This document shows positions 1 to 8,074 of a stretch of DNA of 13,426 bases, in pieces. Origin of the DNA: Algibacter_G agarivorans (GTDB taxonomy: Bacteria; Bacteroidota; Bacteroidia; Flavobacteriales; Flavobacteriaceae); contig NZ_BAABJJ010000020.1 in assembly GCF_039543245.1 (NCBI RefSeq), positions 1-13,426 on the forward strand. Direction: 5' to 3'. A program made the position numbers and the translations under genes. Every line of letters begins with the position of its first letter. Positions within the stretch are counted from its first letter, which is position 1. The notes under the pieces are model-generated. The model had not been told where the DNA came from, did not search any database, and saw only the letters and a program-made list of their open reading frames with translations.

Positions 1-165
1 AAGAAATATGAATAATACTCCAATCCTTTTTAAAAATGAATAGTTTTTGGACTTACTTCTGAAAGTGCCTAAATAAAATAAGCACTATTGGAAATAATTT
101 TATGGAGATTAACAATGATCATATTCCGATAAGCCAGAGTTATGAAAAAGAGTTGTTAAAAAAAA

Positions 166-2805
166 TCAACCTTTTAAATTAATACGTTTTTCTAGTCGGA
201 AGCAACAAAGGTAATAGGCAAATATGTTGTCTATTTTTTGTACATCTTTATGTTTTAAAGATTTAACATTTTTGGGTAATAAGCTCAATAAAGATGTTAA
301 TTTTAAGTTATTTATATGAGTTATAAGTTTATGTGAAATGGCTTCCCATTCAGTTTGGTTTTTCACAGCAATAGTTGTTTTTATTCGTGTCATGTAAGTT
401 TCAAATTCCTCAATTAGTAAATTGAGTACTTTATCTATTTTACTACTATCATGGTCATAATTACTGTATATATTTGAAAAATCAGGTAATGAAAACTCAT
501 TTGCCCCTAAAATTTTATACGTAAAATCTTTTAAGTAATCTACATCAAAGGGTTTTTGGAAAAATAAAGGACTTATAGATTTCATTTCTTCTGGTTCTAA
601 AGCTGAAATTATAACAAGAGGACAATCTATTTTTTTTGTTTTTATCCAATTTTTTAGTTCTGGTTTTAGTTTTGTTTCATTTAGTAGCAAATCGCTAAAA
701 ATAATATCAGGAGAATTTTTGAGTAAATATTCTTTGGCGTCATCCAATCGAGTTACTTGAACTAAAATAATGTGCTTGTCTAATAGAACATGCTTTATTA
801 ACTCCAATGTTGAAACATCGTCTTCTATATGAAGAATTTCATATGAATTTTCCAATTGAGGATAAATGATTTTTCTTGATAAATTATCGCTTTTATTTCT
901 ACTTAAACTTGATGGAATGGCTGGGAGAGTAACACAAAACCCTGAACCACTACCTTTTTTTGATTTGGCTTCAAGTGAACCTCCAAATAAGTTGGTTAGT
1001 TGTTTAACGATTGATAAACCTAAACCATATCCTCCATAGTGTCCTGATATATCATTACTTTCTTGAAAATATCGATTGTTTATTTTATTGATATTTTCAG
1101 GCAAAATGCCAATACCAGTATCCGCAACCTTAATTGTTATGAATTTTGGATTGTTAGCAGAAACGCTTGCATACAATGTTATACTTCCATTTGAGGTAAA
1201 TTTAATTGCATTTACAATTAAGTTGGTTACAATTTGAGACAACCGCAATGGGTCTGTTTGAAACATATCATTTTCAAGCTGTTTATCAATCTCAATATTA
1301 AAAGTCAACTCTTTTTGTATTGTTTCATAATGGTAACTTGAATAAATGTCTTTTAATAAGTGACCTATGTTAGTTGGGCAATATTCAATGTTCAAAGTGC
1401 CATTAACAAGTTTTTTGTGATCCAATACATCATATACCAAACCAGCTAAATTATTGGAACTACGTTCCAAAGCTTCTAGTATTGGTAATTGAGAATCTAA
1501 TGGCGCATTGTTGCGTAGTAACTTATTGAGACCTAGAATGGTATTAAGCGGCGTTCGCAATTCGTGACTCATATTTTGTATAAACTCATCCCTTTGCTGT
1601 TTTGCTTCCTTTTCTTGTTTAAGTGCAGTATTGAGTTTTTTTAAGTTTAGGTCTATTTTTAATTTCATTTTATCAAATGCTCTAGCCAAGAAACCTATTT
1701 CATCTTTTCTGTGTACAGGAAGTTCTAAGTCAATAGCGATACCTTCATCATAATTACTAATCGCTTTAGTAACTTGATTAATGCTTTTAGAAATGAAGTT
1801 AACAAAAAGCCAAGAGATCAAAATAGAAATTAAACATACCCAAAGCAATGTTTGTATACTCTCTCTTCTTACAGATTGAGCGCTTTTTAACAACACATTT
1901 TGTTTCATGGTTGAAATCAAATATATCTTTCTTTTATTCTGAAAATAATTTATCTCTTTTATGTAGCCAAGAACCCCATTGCCTAAAGTTTTTGTTGAAT
2001 TACTATCCTTATTTTTAGATTTTAATAGAGTGTTATAATCTATTTTAAAATCAGTATAAAAGTTATGATACTTATTTACTTGAGAACTAAATTCTTTATC
2101 CTTTTCTGGGGCGTATAAATATTCGCCTTCTGAATTAATTAAATAAAGTTGTGATTCTTCGTTAGATATTTTATTAAGAATATTATAAAATTTATTTAAA
2201 TCTACATTTATAATAACAATTCCTATGATTTTATTAAACACATTAAAAATAGGACTGGCAGCTCTTAATGTGGGTGTGTAAGGTAGGCTGATTACTCCAT
2301 GCTCCTCGTTTAAATTAATTTTGGAAAAATAGAATTCTCCTTTTTTTATGTTAATAGCTTCTTTATAATAATTTCGATCTCCTTTTTCTTGTAAATTATT
2401 AGATTTTAGTATTTTGTCATCTATTTTATCAAAACGAATAATTTCTTTACCATTATTTTCTGTCCCAATGTATCTGATTTGAAAATAAGATTCTTTGTTT
2501 TTAAGAATTGTGCTAAATAATTGATTGATGTCTTCAGAAATTTTCTTTGAGGAAGTATCAAGTACATAATTTTGTAAAGAAGGACTTGAAGCTATCACAG
2601 CAATATCATTTGAAACTTCTCCTAACAGAGCATAAAAAGCTTGCTCAGCAAGTTCAGATTCAAATACCGTCCGCTTTTTGGAATATTCAATAATAACATG
2701 GGATGATTTTTTAAATACCAAATAACCTGATAGTAAAATGGAAAAGATAATTAATCCCGTGAAAAAAATTGCTAATCGAAATACAATGGAATGTCTATAC
2801 TTCAT
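166..2805 (-). CDS. Hybrid sensor histidine kinase with receiver and Hpt domains
   Basis: Membrane sensor kinase of 879 residues that should autophosphorylate on His and relay phosphate through its own receiver and Hpt domain. Seen from the ATG start: membrane segment about 9-31, a long extracytoplasmic region about 35-315 that reads like a double Cache sensor, a second membrane segment about 318-338, HAMP about 339-390, the HisKA box SHELRTPL (His414), an N box with Asn532, G1 DTGIGI (562-567) and G2 GYGLGL (592-597). A receiver follows with an acidic cluster at 661-663, phospho-acceptor Asp705, Ser734 and Lys751. A helical C-terminal domain carries SHKLITHINNLKL (His825), a Bacteroidetes-style Hpt motif lacking the usual Lys-Gly. 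ATG at 2805 was chosen because the open frame to 2844 starts with TTG inside a promoter-like site. No output domain or partner regulator is in the window, so the final target and ligand are unknown. Confidence 0.9.
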   Translation of the reverse strand: MKYRHSIVFRLAIFFTGLIIFSILLSGYLVFKKSSHVIIEYSKKRTVFESELAEQAFYALLGEVSNDIAVIASSPSLQNYVLDTSSKKISEDINQLFSTILKNKESYFQIRYIGTENNGKEIIRFDKIDDKILKSNNLQEKGDRNYYKEAINIKKGEFYFSKINLNEEHGVISLPYTPTLRAASPIFNVFNKIIGIVIINVDLNKFYNILNKISNEESQLYLINSEGEYLYAPEKDKEFSSQVNKYHNFYTDFKIDYNTLLKSKNKDSNSTKTLGNGVLGYIKEINYFQNKRKIYLISTMKQNVLLKSAQSVRRESIQTLLWVCLISILISWLFVNFISKSINQVTKAISNYDEGIAIDLELPVHRKDEIGFLARAFDKMKLKIDLNLKKLNTALKQEKEAKQQRDEFIQNMSHELRTPLNTILGLNKLLRNNAPLDSQLPILEALERSSNNLAGLVYDVLDHKKLVNGTLNIEYCPTNIGHLLKDIYSSYHYETIQKELTFNIEIDKQLENDMFQTDPLRLSQIVTNLIVNAIKFTSNGSITLYASVSANNPKFITIKVADTGIGILPENINKINNRYFQESNDISGHYGGYGLGLSIVKQLTNLFGGSLEAKSKKGSGSGFCVTLPAIPSSLSRNKSDNLSRKIIYPQLENSYEILHIEDDVSTLELIKHVLLDKHIILVQVTRLDDAKEYLLKNSPDIIFSDLLLNETKLKPELKNWIKTKKIDCPLVIISALEPEEMKSISPLFFQKPFDVDYLKDFTYKILGANEFSLPDFSNIYSNYDHDSSKIDKVLNLLIEEFETYMTRIKTTIAVKNQTEWEAISHKLITHINNLKLTSLLSLLPKNVKSLKHKDVQKIDNIFAYYLCCFRLEKRINLKG

Positions 2806-2841
2806 CAAACTAAGCCATAATGAATAACTTAATGCAAAGTA

Positions 2842-2872
2842 CAAAAGATTATCATAATTGATAAGAAAACAA
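2842..2872 (-). promoter_or_regulatory. Candidate promoter of the hybrid kinase
   Basis: On the minus strand TTG (2872-2870) is followed after 18 bases by TAATCTTTTG (2851-2842), close to the Bacteroidetes -33 TTG / -7 TAnnTTTG pattern but with a wider -7 spacer. Transcription would start near 2835 and give a leader of about 30 nt before ATG 2805. This is a motif match only. Confidence 0.35.
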
Positions 2873-2981
2873 CTGAATAAGAATAAAACGGATTTGTCTC
2901 TAATTCGTTAAAAAAAAGGTTAATTACATAATTATTAAAACGATTTAAGCACATATTATGACAGCCCTTTTTAAAAGCAAA

Positions 2982-4274
2982 CTAGCTTAGCAAAAAGGAT
3001 TTTAAGTCGTCATAAGTGGATATTACTACAGATTCTTTTTTTCTCCCCATAACCGATTGAATTTGCTCTGGTAAAGGTTGTTTTTCATTTATTACATCTT
3101 CAACAACATCTAAAAACTTTGTAGGATGCGCCGTTTCTAAAAACACACAATGTGAATTTGGATTTTCTTTTAAATAAGCTTTGCAACCCAAATAACCAAC
3201 AGCACCGTGAGGGTCTGCCACATAACTGGAATTATTATAAATTTCTAACATCGCTTCTTTGGTTTGATTATCAGAAAAATTATAAGAAGATAAATTTTCC
3301 TTTAAGACCTCAAACTTGTTTTTATAAATCTCTTGAATACGAATAAAGTTGCTAGGAGCTCCAACATCCATAGCATTAGATATGGTTTGAACGGATGGTT
3401 TTGGTTCGTATAATTTAGAAATTAGGTATCTAGTCACCACATTATTGGCATTATTTGATGCTATAAAATGTTTGATTGGCAACCCTAATTGTTGTGCCAT
3501 CATACCTGCACAAACATTTCCAAAATTCCCGCTTGGTACAGAAAATACAATGTCATCATTCTGATTATGCAATTGCTTGTAAGCAAAGATAAAATAGAAT
3601 AATTGCGGTAACCATCGAGCCACATTAATGGAATTAGCAGAGGTCAATTGCATTTGGCTGGTTAGTGCTTCGTCTAAAAACGCCGTTTTAACCATAGCTT
3701 GACAATCATCAAATGTACCATTAACTTCAAGAGCTTTTATGTTTTGACCTAACGTTGTTAATTGCATTTCTTGAATATCGCTCACTTTTCCGCTAGGGTA
3801 AAGAATAACAACATTTACACCTTTTACACCTAAAAATCCATTAGCTACAGCACCACCAGTATCGCCAGAAGTAGCAACTAGAACAGTAACCTCGTTGGTA
3901 TTATCTTTGTTGAAATAGCCCAAACAACGCGCCATAAAACGTGCACCAACATCTTTAAAAGCCATGGTTGGTCCATGGAATAATTCTAAAGTAGAAATAT
4001 TATCATTTAGTTTAACCACAGGAAAGTCAAACGATAAGGTTTCAGTAACTATCGTTTTTAAAATGTCTTCTGGAATTTCAGGAGACACGAATTGTTTGAT
4101 AGCTTCAAAAGCAATTTCAGTATGCGATAAATTGTCAATATTATCCCAAAATGATTTAGGTAAAGGCGTAATGCTTTCTGGAAAATATAATCCTTTATCT
4201 GGTGCTAACCCTTTTATAACCGCATCTTTAAACGATGTGTTTGGTGCTTGTTTGTTTAGACTGTAGTAGTTCAT
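2982..4274 (-). CDS. thrC: Threonine synthase
   Basis: PLP-dependent threonine synthase, 430 residues, converting O-phospho-L-homoserine to L-threonine and phosphate, the last step of the pathway; cytosolic. The N-terminus (NYYSLN, then GLAPDKGLYFPE at 22-33) is typical of the long bacterial ThrC class. The PLP-lysine motif GPTMAFKDVGARF gives Lys107, and the cofactor phosphate-binding SGDTGG lies at 136-141. SVPSGNFGN, further on, is another family motif. Length fits the family and the ATG start gives the expected N-terminus. It is the third gene of a thrA-thrB-thrC operon, with 199 bp to thrB filled by palindromic repeats, so it may be read from the thrA promoter or partly from an unseen internal one. 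The reading frame is intact and nothing is missing. Confidence 0.97.
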   Translation of the reverse strand: MNYYSLNKQAPNTSFKDAVIKGLAPDKGLYFPESITPLPKSFWDNIDNLSHTEIAFEAIKQFVSPEIPEDILKTIVTETLSFDFPVVKLNDNISTLELFHGPTMAFKDVGARFMARCLGYFNKDNTNEVTVLVATSGDTGGAVANGFLGVKGVNVVILYPSGKVSDIQEMQLTTLGQNIKALEVNGTFDDCQAMVKTAFLDEALTSQMQLTSANSINVARWLPQLFYFIFAYKQLHNQNDDIVFSVPSGNFGNVCAGMMAQQLGLPIKHFIASNNANNVVTRYLISKLYEPKPSVQTISNAMDVGAPSNFIRIQEIYKNKFEVLKENLSSYNFSDNQTKEAMLEIYNNSSYVADPHGAVGYLGCKAYLKENPNSHCVFLETAHPTKFLDVVEDVINEKQPLPEQIQSVMGRKKESVVISTYDDLKSFLLS

Positions 4275-4280
4275 GGTCTT

Positions 4281-4328
4281 GTCATTCCTGCCTTTCGTCT
4301 ACGCTCAAGATAAACTCATCAGGAATCT
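4281..4328. repeat. Degenerate palindromic intergenic repeat (GTCATTCCTG type)
   Basis: Begins GTCATTCCTG (4281-4290). ATTCCTG (4284-4290) is exactly repeated in inverted form as CAGGAAT (4320-4326), followed by CT. It resembles one arm of the GTCATT...AATGAC elements nearby, but the closing arm is absent. It lies just upstream of thrC. Confidence 0.6.
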
Positions 4329-4360
4329 GTTTATTATTAATTCTTAATTTTAATCTATTC

Positions 4361-4457
4361 GTCATTGCGAATCACGTTTTTTTCGTGATATGGCAATCTG
4401 TTAATTATTAACTTCAATTTAAAAGATTGCCACGTCGTAAAAACTCCTTGCAATGAC
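4361..4457. repeat. 97-bp palindromic repeat element between thrB and thrC
   Basis: Ends are a perfect 8-bp inverted pair, GTCATTGC (4361-4368) and GCAATGAC (4450-4457). Nested inside is a second perfect pair, GGCAATCT (4392-4399) and AGATTGCC (4424-4431), and the left arm folds by itself through ATCACG (4371-4376) and CGTGAT (4384-4389). The centre ACTTCAATTTAAAAGATT (4411-4428) matches 17 of 18 bases of the element in the thrA-thrB gap. It has no coding capacity. The layout is that of a REP or MITE-like dispersed repeat; transcribed, it would give a structured spacer in the thr mRNA. Confidence 0.85.
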
Positions 4458-4473
4458 ATCTCTTCAATTTAAA

Positions 4474-5397
4474 CTATTCAATAATCTTTACACCCTTCAC
4501 ATTAATCTTCGACACATGAATATCAAAATCAATTCCCGTTTTTGAATACACTTTTTCAATAGCGTCTTTTACTTTATTTGCTGTTTCTTCACCTTTGCTT
4601 AATGAAAAAATTGAAGGTCCTGAACCTGAAATTCCAGTACCTAAAGCACCTGCTTTCAAGACCGCAAGTTTCACTTCATTAAAATGTGGAATCAATTGAC
4701 TTCTATACGGTTCTACAATAACATCGTGTAATGAATTACTGATTAGTTTATAATCGCTCGTATGAAGTGCATGAACCAAACTGCCTAAATTAGCCGATTG
4801 CGCGATGGCATCAGATAAAGGGACTTCTTTTGGAAGTATGGCCCTAGATTCTGATGTTTTAATTTCAATCTGCGGATGAATAATTGTTGCGTACAAATCA
4901 TCAGGCGAGGGGATTTCTAAAATCTGCAAGGGCGATATACTTTTAACTAAAGTAAATCCTCCAAAAAGGGCAGGAGCTAGGTTATCTGCATGCTCACATT
5001 TACTAGCTAAAGCTTCACCTTTAATAGCAAATTCTGTTAATTGTATTTTATTGAATGGTTTTCCTAAAAGTTCGTTCATTCCAAAAACACTACCAACAGC
5101 ACTTGCAGCACTACTGCCAATGCCGCTTCCTGGTTTTATGTTTTTATAAATTTCAATTTCAAAACCAAAATTTACATCAATAGCATCATACATAGCTAAT
5201 GCCGAAACACCAGCAACGTTTAATTCGGCCTCGTAAGGTAAATCGAAGTTGTTAATTTTGGTAATATGAATCCCTTTCTTATCGGTTTTTCTAATCACCA
5301 TGTCGTCTCCAACACTGTCAAGGCAAAAGCCTAAAACATCAAAACCACAAGCTACATTGGCTACGGTTGCTGGAGAAAATATTTTTATTTCGTTCAT
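4474..5397 (-). CDS. thrB: Homoserine kinase
   Basis: GHMP-family homoserine kinase of 307 residues, transferring the ATP phosphate to L-homoserine to give O-phosphohomoserine, the substrate of ThrC; cytosolic. The N-terminal SPATVANVACGFDVLG (8-23) is the homoserine-kinase signature, the GHMP phosphate-binding loop PGSGIGSSAAS lies at 89-99, and the C-terminal glycine-rich segment GTGISGSGPS is at 253-262. Length is normal and the start is an ATG giving the usual short N-terminus. It is the middle gene of the thr operon, 142 bp after thrA and 199 bp before thrC. Such gaps are large for an operon and consist almost entirely of repeats. A 12-base copy of the repeat core, CTTCAATTTAAA (4462-4473), directly abuts its stop codon. 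Confidence 0.97.
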   Translation of the reverse strand: MNEIKIFSPATVANVACGFDVLGFCLDSVGDDMVIRKTDKKGIHITKINNFDLPYEAELNVAGVSALAMYDAIDVNFGFEIEIYKNIKPGSGIGSSAASAVGSVFGMNELLGKPFNKIQLTEFAIKGEALASKCEHADNLAPALFGGFTLVKSISPLQILEIPSPDDLYATIIHPQIEIKTSESRAILPKEVPLSDAIAQSANLGSLVHALHTSDYKLISNSLHDVIVEPYRSQLIPHFNEVKLAVLKAGALGTGISGSGPSIFSLSKGEETANKVKDAIEKVYSKTGIDFDIHVSKINVKGVKIIE

Positions 5398-5412
5398 TAA
5401 ATTAATTCTTTT

Positions 5413-5493
5413 GTCATTCCCGCGAAGGCGGGAATCTCATAAACTTGACTTCAATTCAAAAGATTACTTCAGTCGTACCTCCTTCGTAATGAC
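5413..5493. repeat. 81-bp palindromic repeat element between thrA and thrB
   Basis: Bounded by GTCATT (5413-5418) and AATGAC (5488-5493). The left arm contains a perfect 8-bp hairpin, ATTCCCGC (5416-5423), loop GAAG, GCGGGAAT (5428-5435), which is strikingly GC-rich for this DNA. An inner pair AATCT (5433-5437) / AGATT (5461-5465) flanks the core ACTTCAATTCAAAAGATT (5448-5465), shared with the element at 4361-4457. It is probably a sister of that element with a different left arm. Confidence 0.85.
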
Positions 5494-5505
5494 GTTACGC
5501 AGGTA

Positions 5506-5533
5506 ACTGCCAACTGAAGACTGAACACTGCCT
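5506..5533. repeat. Heptad tandem repeat ACTGNNN x4
   Basis: ACTG occurs at 5506, 5513, 5520 and 5527, exactly every seven bases, with variable triplets between (CCA, AAG, AAC, CCT). It lies 6 bases after the thrA stop codon in the direction of transcription. The exact period makes chance unlikely. I know of similar heptad repeats in other bacterial genomes, but the function here is unknown. Confidence 0.75.
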
Positions 5534-5539
5534 ACTTAT

Positions 5540-7984
5540 TTAGTCATTTCCAAGTCTAATAATATCCGCAAATAAACCTGAAGCCGTTACATCTGCACCA
5601 GCACCAGCACCTTTAATAATCATGGGTTGTTTCGGGTAGCGTTCTGTGTAGAACATCACGATATTATCACTTCCTTCTAAATTATAAAATGGGTGACCTT
5701 CAGGGATTTCCTGCAAACTAACACTTGCTTTTCCATTATCAAATTTGGCTACATATTTTAACTGACAGTTGTTCGCTTTCGCGGAAGCATATAAACTTTG
5801 GTAATGGGCTTCATCTGAAATTAAAGTTTCATAAAAATCATCAACCGTGTCACTTTTTAATCCAGATTCTGATAAGAATGATGTGTTTTCAATGTCTTCT
5901 AAATTCATTTCAATACCACTTTCCCTTGCCAAAATCAAAATTTTACGAGCAACATCTACACCGCTTAAATCAATTCTTGGGTCTGGTTCTGTATAGCCTT
6001 CAGCTCCAGCTTGTTTTACAACATCATAAAATTTTGTAGAATCATTGAAGTTATTAAAAACATAGTTCAAACTTCCAGATAACACCGCTTGAATCGAGTT
6101 TACTTTATCGCCAGAAGCAATCAAATTACTCAACGTATCAATTACTGGTAATCCTGCACCAACATTGGTTTCAAATAAGAAAGGTGCGTTGTATTTAAGC
6201 GATAATCTTTTTAATTCTTTGTAATTGTTGTAATCACTGGAACAGGCAATTTTATTACAGGCAACAATGGCAATACTTTCTCTTAAATATTGAGCGTATA
6301 AATCAGCAATATCTTTATTTGCAGTGACGTCAACAAAAATGCTATTACGTAAATTTAAAGCTTTAGTGTTTTCAAAAAAGCCTTGCAACGATGCTTTTTC
6401 TCCATTGGCTAATTGCGTTTTCCAGTCTTTTAAATCTAGACCAGATTCGTCAAAAATCATGGTTCTCGAATTTGAAAGTCCTGCAACTCTAAGGTTTATT
6501 TTTAGGTTGTCTTTTAAATATTTCTTTTGCTGTTTTATTTGCTCCACCAAACGTTCACCAACATTTCCAACGCCAGTTATAAAGACATTAAGTTGTTTTG
6601 TTTTGGTTTCAAAAAACTGCTCATGTAACGTATTAAGCGCTTTCTTAACATCTTTTTCATCAATAACAGCAGTAATATTTTTTTCCGAAGCACCTTGAGC
6701 AATCGCTCTAATATTAATATTATTTCTTCCTAAGCTACTAAACATTTTACCGCTTATACCTTGATGATTTTTCATGTTATCACCAACTAATGCTATAATT
6801 GACAATCCGGTTTCAATAATAATAGGTTCAATCTTCCCTAAAGCAATTTCATTTTCAAAAGCCACATCGATAGCTGCTTTTGCGTTACCAGCTTCTTTGT
6901 CATCAATTCCTAAACAAATAGAATGTTCTGATGATGCTTGGGTAATCATAATAACATTAATCTTTTCTTGAGATAAGGTTTCAAATAAGCGTTTTGAAAA
7001 CCCAGGAATACCAACCATTCCGGTGCCTTCTAAAGTCAATAAAGCTATATTGCTGATGTTGCTAATCCCTTTTACAGGAGAAGAAGATTTTATGTATTCA
7101 TTTGAAATGACTGTACCAACGGCATCAGGTTCTAAAGTATTTTTAATATGAATTGGAATATCTAAACTCAATACTGGTTGCACTGTTGGCGGATATAAAA
7201 CTTTGGCTCCAAAATGCGATAATTCCATAGCTTCTTGATACGAAATTTTATCGATAGGGTAGGCTTGTTTTACTAATTTTGGATTGGTTGTAAACATACC
7301 GCTTACATCGGTCCAAATTTCTAATTGTTCAACATGTAACGCCGCTGCAACAATAGCTGCTGTAAAGTCTGAACCACCACGACCAAGTGTCGTGATTTCT
7401 CCAATTCTAGATTTTGAAATAAACCCTGGTAGTATGGTGATATTTTGTTTTGCCGACTTAAAATAATCGCGAATATTTTGGTTCGTAATGCTATAATCAA
7501 CTTCTGCCTTTGTGAAGTTTGAGTTTGTAATCACTAACTCTTGAGAATTTTTTCTATCAGCAGAAAGACCTCTGTTTTTCATGGTTTCTGCAATGATGAA
7601 AGATGATAAGAGTTCACCAAAACTCACTAATTTGTCTGATGTTTTAGGAGATAATTCATTGATTAAATAAATCCCTTCTAATAAGCTTTTTAAAGCCTCT
7701 AAATTTTCTTCAACATAACTTAAAATAGAATCGTTATTGCTAGGATTCAATTCTTTTATAATATTGAAATGTCTTTCTTTAATACCTTCAAAAGTGTCTA
7801 AAAAAGCACGGTCTTTATCTTGAGCTTGCTTTCCTGCTAAAAGTAATTTATCGGTAATACCGCCAACAGCCGAAACTACACAAATTACAGCGTCGTTCTT
7901 GCCATAATTTTCTAAAATACTAATAACGTTACTTATGTTTTTTGAAGAACCTACTGAAGTTCCTCCAAATTTTAAAACCTTCAT
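5540..7984 (-). CDS. thrA: Bifunctional aspartokinase I / homoserine dehydrogenase I
   Basis: Fused enzyme of 814 residues catalysing the first and third steps from aspartate to homoserine: ATP-dependent phosphorylation of aspartate, and NAD(P)H reduction of aspartate semialdehyde. The kinase part (about 1-290) shows KFGGTSVGS (5-13), SFGELLS (121-127) and TLGRGGSDFTA (199-209). Two ACT-type regulatory modules follow (about 310-460), the usual site of threonine feedback in this fusion. The dehydrogenase (about 465-814) has the nucleotide-binding GVGNVGER (471-478), ACNK (575-578), ETNVGAGLP (605-613), AGAEGYTEPDPR (659-670) with DLSGVD, and a glycine-rich C-terminus GAGAGADVTASG (792-803). 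Length and domain order match ThrA of Bacteroidetes and enterobacteria. It is the first gene of the thr operon, with a good promoter candidate and dyads directly upstream. Aspartate-semialdehyde dehydrogenase (asd) is not in the window. Confidence 0.97.
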   Translation of the reverse strand: MKVLKFGGTSVGSSKNISNVISILENYGKNDAVICVVSAVGGITDKLLLAGKQAQDKDRAFLDTFEGIKERHFNIIKELNPSNNDSILSYVEENLEALKSLLEGIYLINELSPKTSDKLVSFGELLSSFIIAETMKNRGLSADRKNSQELVITNSNFTKAEVDYSITNQNIRDYFKSAKQNITILPGFISKSRIGEITTLGRGGSDFTAAIVAAALHVEQLEIWTDVSGMFTTNPKLVKQAYPIDKISYQEAMELSHFGAKVLYPPTVQPVLSLDIPIHIKNTLEPDAVGTVISNEYIKSSSPVKGISNISNIALLTLEGTGMVGIPGFSKRLFETLSQEKINVIMITQASSEHSICLGIDDKEAGNAKAAIDVAFENEIALGKIEPIIIETGLSIIALVGDNMKNHQGISGKMFSSLGRNNINIRAIAQGASEKNITAVIDEKDVKKALNTLHEQFFETKTKQLNVFITGVGNVGERLVEQIKQQKKYLKDNLKINLRVAGLSNSRTMIFDESGLDLKDWKTQLANGEKASLQGFFENTKALNLRNSIFVDVTANKDIADLYAQYLRESIAIVACNKIACSSDYNNYKELKRLSLKYNAPFLFETNVGAGLPVIDTLSNLIASGDKVNSIQAVLSGSLNYVFNNFNDSTKFYDVVKQAGAEGYTEPDPRIDLSGVDVARKILILARESGIEMNLEDIENTSFLSESGLKSDTVDDFYETLISDEAHYQSLYASAKANNCQLKYVAKFDNGKASVSLQEIPEGHPFYNLEGSDNIVMFYTERYPKQPMIIKGAGAGADVTASGLFADIIRLGND

Positions 7985-8011
7985 GTTTTAATGCATTGAA
8001 AAATTAAAAAT

Positions 8012-8043
8012 AATATTTGAAATATTGTAATTTTTGAAATTAC
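8012..8043. promoter_or_regulatory. Pair of tandem dyads at the thrA start site
   Basis: Two perfect dyads with 3-base centres lie side by side: AATATT-TGA-AATATT (8012-8026) and GTAATTT-TTG-AAATTAC (8027-8043). They share the centre TTGAAAT and sit over the predicted transcription start and leader of thrA. They could be a repressor operator or small leader hairpins. AT-rich DNA makes short dyads cheap, so function is inferred only from their adjacency and position. Confidence 0.4.
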
Positions 8044-8074
8044 AAAGATAGCCTGAAGAATATATAACTAGCAA
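8043..8074 (-). promoter_or_regulatory. Promoter of the thr operon
   Basis: On the minus strand TTG (8074-8072) is followed after 21 bases by TATCTTTG (8050-8043), an exact TAnnTTTG match to the Bacteroidetes major sigma -7 element. Transcription would begin around 8036, leaving a leader of about 50 nt before the thrA ATG, too short for a classical peptide attenuator. Confidence 0.6.

Noticed and set aside
102..182. Plus-strand 26-codon ORF (MEINNDHIPISQSYEKELLKK...) overlapping the 3' end of the kinase gene
   Set aside because: Very short, no recognisable family, no ribosome binding site or promoter, and it runs over the kinase stop. It could be the tail of a decayed gene but cannot be supported.
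2806..2844. Longer kinase start at 2844
   Set aside because: The codon is TTG and lies within a promoter-like TAATCTTTTG. ATG 2805 gives a normal short cytoplasmic N-terminus before the first membrane segment.
2910..2938. Possible terminator after thrC (TTAAT...ATTAA stem followed by eight T on the minus strand)
   Set aside because: The stem is only five A-T pairs, too weak in this AT-rich DNA to call.
5476..5484. Minus-strand AAGGAGG, a perfect Shine-Dalgarno sequence
   Set aside because: It lies inside the palindromic repeat, 80 bases from the thrB ATG, with no start codon at a suitable distance. It is probably coincidental.
6324..6698. 124-codon plus-strand frame opposite thrA, and similar long antisense frames within thrA, thrC, thrB and nnr
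   Set aside because: These are shadows of strongly supported genes, with no family resemblance and no promoter.
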